Shown here: in pieces, positions 12,501-22,061 of the stretch | Position numbering within the stretch: the stretch's first letter is position 1 | How the letters are laid out: each line of letters starts with the position of its first letter | Assembly: GCF_963576545.1 (NCBI RefSeq) | Contig: NC_083639.1 | Location: forward strand, 26,390,618 to 26,454,617 | DNA: 64,000 nt | DNA from: Limanda limanda | Taxonomy: Eukaryota > Chordata > Actinopteri > Pleuronectiformes > Pleuronectidae | Direction: 5' to 3' | Translations under genes and position numbers: made by a program | Notes under the pieces: generated by a model | Seen by the model: only the letters and a program-made list of their open reading frames with translations | What the model was told of the DNA's origin: nothing | Databases searched by the model: none

Positions 12501-15500
12501 ATGCTCGCGAAGATCTCGATCAGCTTCACATTATATGGTCAACTGGAAAATGCTGTTTAATTTCTTTTGTGTAGTGTTTGTCACCTGGGTGTGTTTCTGT
12601 TTTTTTTCTAGAACCTTAATGTGACAGCGTATCAGGATCTCTTTCACGAGTTTGAACCCTGACCCCTCAACCCCATTCAACACATTTGGGATAAACTCGA
12701 AGGCCAAATTAAGTAAATGGAGTTTGTGTCCAAAGAGGCTTTAATTGACGTCCCAGGTTTGATGCTCAGTCGGACGTGTGTGTCCTCGTACCGTATTTGA
12801 TCTGAGCGATGTCTCCCACCACCAGTTCAGCCACGGGGATCTGGATGACCTGGCCTTTGCGGATGACAGTGAACTTTTGTTCCTGCTCGATGCGACTCTG
12901 CAGCCCACGGAACTGCTTCTCCTTGGACCAGTCGTTGAAGGCCGTCACCAGCACCACGATGGCGACGGAGAACAGGATGGCAACACCTTCGATCCAGCCG
13001 GCCTGGGACTCGCCCTCGTCCTCCACGCCTCCTGCTACCTTGCCGCATGCTGTCGAGGGTTCAGGACATGAGTGATTTTTAGCAAAGTGTCCCAAAGGAT
13101 ATCTACACCCCTGTCTTTGATTTAAAATGTTCAGAGAGAAGCTTAACCGCACTGACCTTCACTGTCGCCCCCTGGTGGATGGTAGAGGGACAGGACAAGT
13201 GAGATGATGGCAGCGATTTCCAGGATGATGAGCGTGACGTCTTGCAGAGCCTCCCACACCAGCGCCAGGAACGACTTGGCCTTCTTGGGGGGGATGAAAT
13301 TTTTGCCAAACGACGTGTGACGTTTCTCCAGATCCACGGGGTTACCAGACAGACCTGCAGACACACAAACAGGTTCATATTCACATCAATACAGAAAACC
13401 CTATGATTCTTACAATAAACATCAAAAGCAAGAGTTAAAACCAGAAGTGGAACAAACAAAGAACTGGGCTACATAAGATCATTAGGGATTTACGGCTGAT
13501 CTTTAACTGATGATACTTTTATGAGCTTGTCTTTTCTCCTGTGAACTACAAACAAAGTCAGGACAGAAGATGCACCACAGTGATAACAACTTTTACGAGC
13601 TGTAGTTTAGAAACGTGACCTACTTCTGTTGCAGGGAGAGAACAAGCTTTTTCCAAATACTGTTTTATTTTGTGAATCCCCAAAAACAGGTTTGTCCTGC
13701 CCAGAAAAATTAAGCATTTTTCTATTTATCATTTCCTGTTTTGTGTCCGGAGATTTGGTTGGAAAAAAACTGGGATTCAAACCGGAACCTTGTATATCTG
13801 AAGCTAACCACTGCATCCTGCTGCCCTCCAATCTGATTTTAAATATATAAATAAATAGTAGTTTCCTGGTTTTCTAATGCCCGTTTGTTGTATGTAGAAA
13901 TAGTTTCCAAACATTTGTAACTTCTGACCCCTCCTCCATTTGTCGGTTTGCAATCAGCTTAACCAATGAGAAAACATTTTATTGGTAATAACTTTTATAG
14001 GCTGCTGAGCGCGAATGATAATCCACAGGATAATAAAGTAAATATTAGAGGAAAGCCTGAAGAATAAGATTTAACTTAAGATACCAGAGGAATGTTTTCT
14101 CTGGATTCTTGTGAATCATCCTGCAATCCTTCAGGTTGAACCTTTGGCCCCTAGCGTGTGTCCCCGCCCTGTGTTGGGGACAATAGGTGTGTGTTTGTGT
14201 GTGTTGTAATCATGGCAGCCTGAGTTGATCTGAACCCCCCCCCCCCCCCCCCTGCTGTACAAACAATCTGCTGCTGCACCAGAGCCAAACTGCTCCGTGT
14301 CAGTAAAACACCAGAGACACCCGGCCTGAATCAGCTGCTTCACACGGAGCTGATGAAGAATCAACACAAAATTTGTTTTTAAATAGATCAATCAAAGGTA
14401 GAAATAATGAAAATTCCTCCAGAATACGTACATTTTCACCACTTTCTAACTTTCTGCAAATTTTGGTAAGAATTTCAACATGTTAAAGCCCTCAAAAAGC
14501 CAATTAATTTGCCTGAATAATAATAATAATAATAATCCTTACAATTTCAATAGGGCCTCATCTGTCAGTGCCTGTCAGTGTTCGGGCCCTAATTATTAGC
14601 TGCAGCCCTACATTCTGAAAACCAAAAATCAAACAAAATCAATAAAAGTGAATTAAGATAAGGTTTGAATAAATAAAACTGAGCTCTGAAGTTTAGCATC
14701 ACCCTCGCCTCCAGGCTTCGTCAGATATCAGTCACAAGACAGATACAACGAACCGATTCAGTTGGTTCATTATCAAAAAATGCGTGATGTTTCCTGTTCT
14801 GAAAGATCTCTTACAATTGTCTGTTTGCTGAGGACCAAACGATATCTATGAGATTCTGATTCCGGGGCTGTGACTGTAACTTTCCAGCAGTGACTCATTT
14901 CCAACCCTTCATACAATCTCCATATAAAGACAATTAGAAAGAGTTCTCATTCAAATCTGATGCTTAAATTGGGGGTCGAGCATCTACATCTTTTCATTAA
15001 GACACAATTCCCAGCTTATTTATTGTGCCATATCAACTAATGAGGTGAAATGAGCAGGAATCGTTAACTTTAACTTCACTAAACAGGTTTTATCTGCAGC
15101 TGCACGGAGACGAGTCTGAATGAAGTCAGGTTTAAAACGATCGGCCTCGTCCCTGATGATTCTCGGTAATCTGGTGTTTTTCAGTAGAAACCTGAGGATC
15201 TGTGAGTTGCTCTGCGCGGATGAGTGGGCAGAAACATGGCAGCTGTGGACTCGTGGTGGAGTTGGGAGATGTGCAGTGGAACGTGCTCTGAATTTCAACA
15301 CTCTCGCACTGCCAGGATCTCTCACGGAGGACGACTCTGTAAGTCGGCACCAACAAGCGCTCAGGCACGTTTCTGTCTGTATATGTTTTAATAATGGCCG
15401 CTTATTCAATCTGACTATTCTCTGCAGACAGGCTGAATGGAGAGATCCGCTCCCCCTCCTCTTCATCAGGACCTCTTTCCATCCGTCTCTTGTCTCTGGA

Positions 15501-18500
15501 TGCAGTGCTCTGTTAAAAATTAGCTCATTACACTGTATTTTCTGACCATTTTGCGGTTTCCTCACCATTAATGTCTCATGACTGTAACTTGGTGGCTTCA
15601 ACGGCAGAATTATTCAGCGATTTAAACGTAAGCCTGACTGAGATGAGGGATGATATTATGCAGATGAGGGGATGAGAGGAGGCCGGCTAAAGTGAAGAAG
15701 ACGAAGCGATGAGAGCAGAGGAAGAGGCGTGAGGGGGAGGGAGAGGAGTTTGGAGCTTTAAAATGAGATTGAGATGAGGTGAAATAAGATGAGGCAACAT
15801 GAGATCACAGGACGGAAGAGAAATAAGATGAGTCATGAGATGGTCACAGGTCTAATGGTGAATGAATTGCATTTATATTGTGTTTTTACAGTCTTAAAGA
15901 CCCAAAGCACTTAAAAGTACAAGTCCCATTCACCAAGTCATGCAATAATTCATACAGCGAAATCTATACACAGCACTTTGTCTGTCACACAGAGGCAATA
16001 TGGGATTCAGAATCCTGCCCGAGGAATGCAGAAGCCAGGGATCGAACCACCGACCTGAGTGGGTGACTCATTCTACCCACTGGGTCAAAGCTGCCCCACT
16101 GGTGTGTGGCGGCATAAACAGGAAGCAGATTATCTTCTCTGCAGTTGGTTGCTTAGCTGCAGATAATTCTACTGATTAGAAGAGTACGAGTAAAACAAAA
16201 ACCTAAGACCAGGTTTCCAGGTTGTTTCTCAGCTTGGAGTGACACCGAGGTGGAACTGATACCGACGGTCAAACCAAAATCTGAATGATCAGCGTTTTCA
16301 AAGGTCGATTATCAAAAGCAGTGGTTTAATTTTCTCTCAATCAGCTCGTGGTTTCAGCTCTGGAGCCCTTCTGGTTACTGTGTCCCTCAAACTGACACGT
16401 ACAGTGAGGGTTAACGGTGACAAGGAGTATTTCCCCCTGGGGCTCCACAGAAGTCGCTCCAGTCATGGGTGAGAAGAGATAAGACAAGGTGAGATGAGGC
16501 AGGATAAAGTGAGAGGAGGTGACATGGGAAGAGATCAAGAGATGTGCAATGAGGTATGGTGTTGTGAAGAAAGTGATGAGATGAGGCCGAAGAAGAAATG
16601 AGACAAGGTGACATAAGATGGGAGTTGAATATTTAAAAGAAAATCTAAATTAAAAGCTTGAATTAACACAGGGTTCCTACAGGTTTTAACAAGATAAATT
16701 TAAGACTTTTTAAGACCTTTTTAAGACCACTTTGAATAGAATTTAAGACCTATTTCACGACCATACTGGCAAAAAGTATGAAGGAAAATTACTATGAAAA
16801 AAGAAATAAGTCACAGAATTACTTACAAAGTCAATTTATACCCATTCAACATAAGAACAATAACAATACACAAGTCAAACAAGCTTTAAACATGCTTTAA
16901 ACATGCTGAAATAAATTGAAATAAAAGGATGTTCCATAAAACATGTCCAGAGAAGGAAATTAAACATCCTATCGAACACTACAAAACCTCTAACTTCTCA
17001 GCTCTGGCCGAATCAAATTTAAGACATTTTTAAGACTTTTTAAGGCCTAAAATTTTGATTATTAAATTTAAGACCTTTTAAGACTTTTTAAGACCCCGCG
17101 GGAACCCTTTAACATAATAGAAGATTACATTCCACAACATGAACATAACTCGGCTCATTTCCTGAGTGTACAGCTTCCCAACATGTCTGCCTGAGCGTCT
17201 CTGTGGTTCGGAGCTGAAGAAGAAGAAGAAGAAGAAGAAGAAGAAGAAGAAGAAGAAGAAGAAGAAGAAGAAGAAGAAGAAGAAGAAGAAGAAGAAGAAG
17301 AAGAAGAAGAAGAAGAAGAAGAAGAAGAAGAAGAAGAAGAAGAAGAAGAAGAAGAAGAAGAAGAAGAAGAAGAAGAAGAAGAAGAAGAAGAAGAAGAAGA
17401 AGAAGAAGAAGAAGAAGAAGAAGAAGAAGAAGAAGAAGAAGAAGAAGAAGAAGAAGAAGAAGAAGAAGAAGAAGAAGAAGAAGAAGAAGAAGAAGAAGAA
17501 GAAGAAAGAGCTTCGTGATGAGCTGCTGCACAAACAGAGATTTTAAAAATAAACCGGTTGTCAAAATTCTTCATCAGCCATGTTTCATCACACCGTGGTT
17601 TAGTTCAAAGTTTTGTTTGATCATTTTGAAGTCGGTGTCTGATGCTGAAAGCTCCCGACACACTAAAATAAAGTGTTTTCGGGAACTTTGCCGGCTGCTT
17701 GATCGATACAAGTCTGTTTTTTTCTGGCGTAGCGTCGTGGTTGTGACAGCGGGTTTCATCTGGTATCTGGCATCGTCCCGCCGATTCCCCGCGGAGACGA
17801 GCCGAGCCGCACGCTCGCCTGTCACAGCTGTTTATGGATTTCAGCTTCCTGCAAGAAATGGACTTCATTGGTCCAAAAAGAGGTCTCTTCCAATTTACAG
17901 CCTCATCAGCCAACGTGCAGCTTCATCGTTTCTCACTTTCATCCATCCTCCCTCTGTCAGATTAAACTACGGCAGCTTGTATTAATGTCTGCTCTCATTG
18001 TTCGGACTTGTTAATGTCCACTACACAAACAGAGGACCGGTTTCATTCATCATCTCTGCAGGTCACACGCCAGCTCCGTCTTTGTCTGCAATTTTTCCTG
18101 TTGTCACCCTGCAGAGCTTTACTCTTTCACTGTTGTCCCCCGGCTGGACGGACTGTCCCCGAGTGGACCACATACAGAAGGGATGCTCGGGTCATGCTGC
18201 AGTTTCAGCTGCTTGAAGCAATAAAGTGTATCTGAAACTGTTCGGCTATCCTGGATATGAACGCTGCTGTCTTGCATGTTTGGTGAAGCCGGCGCTACAC
18301 CCACTGTGAGTCACTCTCAGCTGTCAATCATGACATTTCAGCCCATTTTCAACATCAAATATCTAATTAAAACCAAACATCAGTGGGATAAGAACTCTAA
18401 AATGACAAGAAACATCGTTGAGACACATTTATTTGACATGTTCTTCTATTTTTTTTTGCTTGGTCTTCAATTGACATGGACGAGGCGGATGATGACTCAT

Positions 18501-21500
18501 ACGGGTAAAACACTTCGGGACATTGATATAGTGCCCAGATTATATATTCTTAAAAAGGCAATTGCTCAACTCCAACACATCAAACACTTATGAAATGTGA
18601 AGCTATATATTTACGGCATAATATATCAACTTCCTCCACTAAGTGTTCTCTTCCCTTTTCTCTCAAATAGAAAGAAGTGGATCTGAGGTCTGAATGCCTT
18701 TTTATTAACTGTGTGACATATGACCATGTGCACAGTTGCCACGGTAACACCTACAGAAGCCGTCCTCTCAGCTGGCTAACACCCTTTATGAAAACACTGT
18801 TAGCTAACAGGCATTCTAATTATTATCACACACGTTTCTTCTGCTGCAACTTTCTATGATTTGGTGAGCAGCGAAAATCTACGGTACAGATTTACAGAAG
18901 GGTTTTTTAATAATAATATAAATGCACGGCATGTCAATATAACTTAATGATAAGCAACAGTAGCTTCCAGTTTTTTCCTTTGGTCTTTCTCTACAGAAGC
19001 TCTTTCACCGTGCTTATAAACACATGAAGATGCGTGACTTAATATCACGCGACAGAACATAGTGAAGGCACGTATACATACATGTGCCTGAGAGCCAGCT
19101 TAATGTTTACTCATCCAGATGGTTCCAATAGTCTTTGAGGATTCTGGAAATACCTCTGAGAGCTATTATATGACCTTCTGGGTTTTTCAAAGATCACTGG
19201 ACATTTATTTTTCAGAAAACCAGATGCTCGGCCGTGTAACTCCAATGTAATATTAATACAGTTGAGGCAGGAACTGGGGCTATAGAATACACCACGGGCC
19301 AGAGTAAACAGGGCTGAAGTGCATCAGGGATCTCAAGGTAATCGACCAAACAACATTTCCGCTCGATAATAAAAATAAAATAAATAGTTCTCCAAGTTTG
19401 TAGCTCCATCACTGTAACATCTTAATATATACACACATGCAACCTATTCAAGTGACTAAATAAAAACACTGTACATCTTAAACAAACAAAAAAAGTTATC
19501 ATCTGCCCGTAACAGCATCTGACACGATTAACTTACGATTAAGTTTCAATATTTAAAAGTAATATAATGCTGGAGGATTTTTATGATTTGTTGTGTAGGA
19601 CATAAGACAAGAAAATCAGATTTAACAGAAAAAATTAATTAACAGGCTAACGCAGATCCTGTTCTATGTTTAGTCTCCACAGACCAGAGTCTGCAGGAAA
19701 TAAACCGGCCATTAAACAGACACTCGCATCCTCTGCAGCAGAATGACGCAATGAAGGAGTTTTATGAATCTTCAGACTCTTCACGCCACTGAAACAAAAA
19801 GAGCGTCTTTTTTCTTTTTGGATTTCTCAGCGGTTTTCAGATCTTTTAAAGTCGGGAAAAAGAATTTAAAGCAACATGATGCCTTTAGATACCAGCTTCT
19901 TTTAGTTTATTACAGAAGATGTGAGAGTATGTAAAACCTGATAAAGATGTATAGAGCATTGCATGTCTCGGTTATCACTTAGAAGAGCATTCTGCTTCGA
20001 CTGGCACAGACAAGGATGACCTGAGGCTCTGTGTGTCAGTGTGTGTGTCTGTGTGTGTGTGTGTGTCTGTGTGTGCGTTCATTACAGTAAATAGGACTCG
20101 GGTCACGCAGGGAGCTGAATCTCAGATTGGTCGCTGACTTCTCACACCACGGAGCTCAAAAAGATCTGACACGGCAGCAGGCTGAGGAAAAACTCTGAAC
20201 CTACACTATAACCAATAGTGTGAGTGTGTGTGTGTGTGTGTGCTCGTGTGTGTGTGTGTGTGTGTGTGTGTTCGTGTGTATGTGTGTGTGTGTCTCTCAA
20301 ACTGCAGAAAATCTCTTTTGACTTTTGACTGATAAATACAAATAATTAATAGCTAAAGAAAAGAGTCAGTTATGTCTAAATCAGAAACCTAAAATAGCTC
20401 AGTTTGATCTGATCACATGTTTTCTGTGGATCTCATCTGAAGAGCAGATGAAGAGAAAGAGCACAAGCTGCTTGTGGTTGAAATCTGCATAAAACTGAAC
20501 ATTTGATCATCAGCTGATGACAGTCGGTTACTGTTTAAATCCATTTGTTATTCATCAGTTTCTCAGGCCTGGAGGTTTATTTAAAGAGACTGACTCTTTC
20601 CATGAAGACACCAAAGTAAAAAGCTACAGAGACAAAAAAGAAACCATCTCGTCTGCTTCTCACCTGAGTGGTGACAGAACGTGCTGAGGTTCATTAGCAT
20701 TTTCCTTAAAATAGCTGTTTATTTTTAGGTTTATACGTTTTTTTGTGACCCAAGTCCTGTTTCAATAAAGTAAAATACAACTGTGTCTCGTGCTCGGAGG
20801 CTGAAAGTCCTCTCCACACGAAATACACTCTGATTTTGTAATATGATGAGAAGGACGATCAATGACCTCCAGAGAGGCCACTGACTGATTCATCAATACA
20901 CATTAACCAGCAGGATACAGAGCAGCAGCTGAGCCTTGATTGTGTGTGTGTGTGTGTGTGTGTTTGTGTGTGTGTATCACTAACAATGCCAGTCTTCTCT
21001 GTGTCCAATCAGCAGCTGATTTTGCAGATGAAAGTAAAAGCAGCTGAAGAAGAAACATCTCATTATCACAGTCAGAGCAGTGATGTGCTACACAAACAGA
21101 GTTAAATATAACTGTGTCTCTGACTGCCATCACCATGACTCTGTTACTGGGAGCGTGAGGTGAGCTTAGTGTTGAACTGCACACGAGCCGAGTCAGTTTC
21201 AGTTCAGCATCGAAACACCTGCAGGTTTTCCATCTGCCACCGGGACACAGAACTGATCTGCAGGTGTGAAGTTGTGTTTTTCCACACATCAATCTGGAAT
21301 ATTGATCATTCTTGGAATTTGGTTAAGTAGTTGCTGCTTAATCCTGCTGACAAACCAACAAACTAACTAACAAACACACAAACAGGGTTGTCAACATAAC
21401 GTCCTGGGCGTAAGCTTTGTTGCACTGCAATCTGAGACACCAATTCTTCTTCTGTTGTGCATTGATTGTATGTTTTTTGTATTGTTCTAGGCTGACGTGG

Positions 21501-21783
21501 TGTAAATGCAGCATCTAGTCAGAATATCTTGGCCTCTGCCTCTCCAGCTTTATTACAGCGCTGCTTTAAGGACGTGACAAACTGAATCCCTGGAGAACTA
21601 CACTGGTGTTCACACATGAGAATAAGCAGCGGTGAAGTACAACCTGATATTACTGATAAGGAGCGACAGACAGAAATCGGTATCTGGATTGACACCGGTC
21701 CAACCTAGTTAACTGTAACAGTCAATCACTGTGTGTGTGTGTGTGTGTGTAACCTCAATCTTCCTTTTAGGCTTCCCCGATTG

Positions 21784-21838
<55 letters not shown>

Positions 21839-22017
21839 TCTCCCTCACTAGAGAAAATATAATTACACTTTCTTCATTATAGTGAGTAATTTCTTGCGTG
21901 GAGGACGCGACTACAGCTGTCCTCTGATTACTAAATGGAACAGAGCAATGATCTATGGAGCTATTAGGGGAACGGGCTGGAACTAATTTCAATCCTGGAA
22001 TGGACCGATGGCTGCGA

Positions 22018-22061
<44 letters not shown>

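Noticed and set aside
12217..13075. Plus-strand ORFs over the exon cluster
   Set aside because: Antisense shadows of the atp2b4 exons at 12309-12434 and 12792-13049.
15020..15601. 193-aa minus-strand ORF and 141-aa plus-strand ORF
   Set aside because: No recognisable domain, both strands open over the same stretch, and no splice sites joining it to atp2b4 in phase.
17078..17574. Long ORFs of poly-Phe, poly-Leu, poly-Ser and poly-Lys
   Set aside because: They are the reading frames of the (GAA)97 array.
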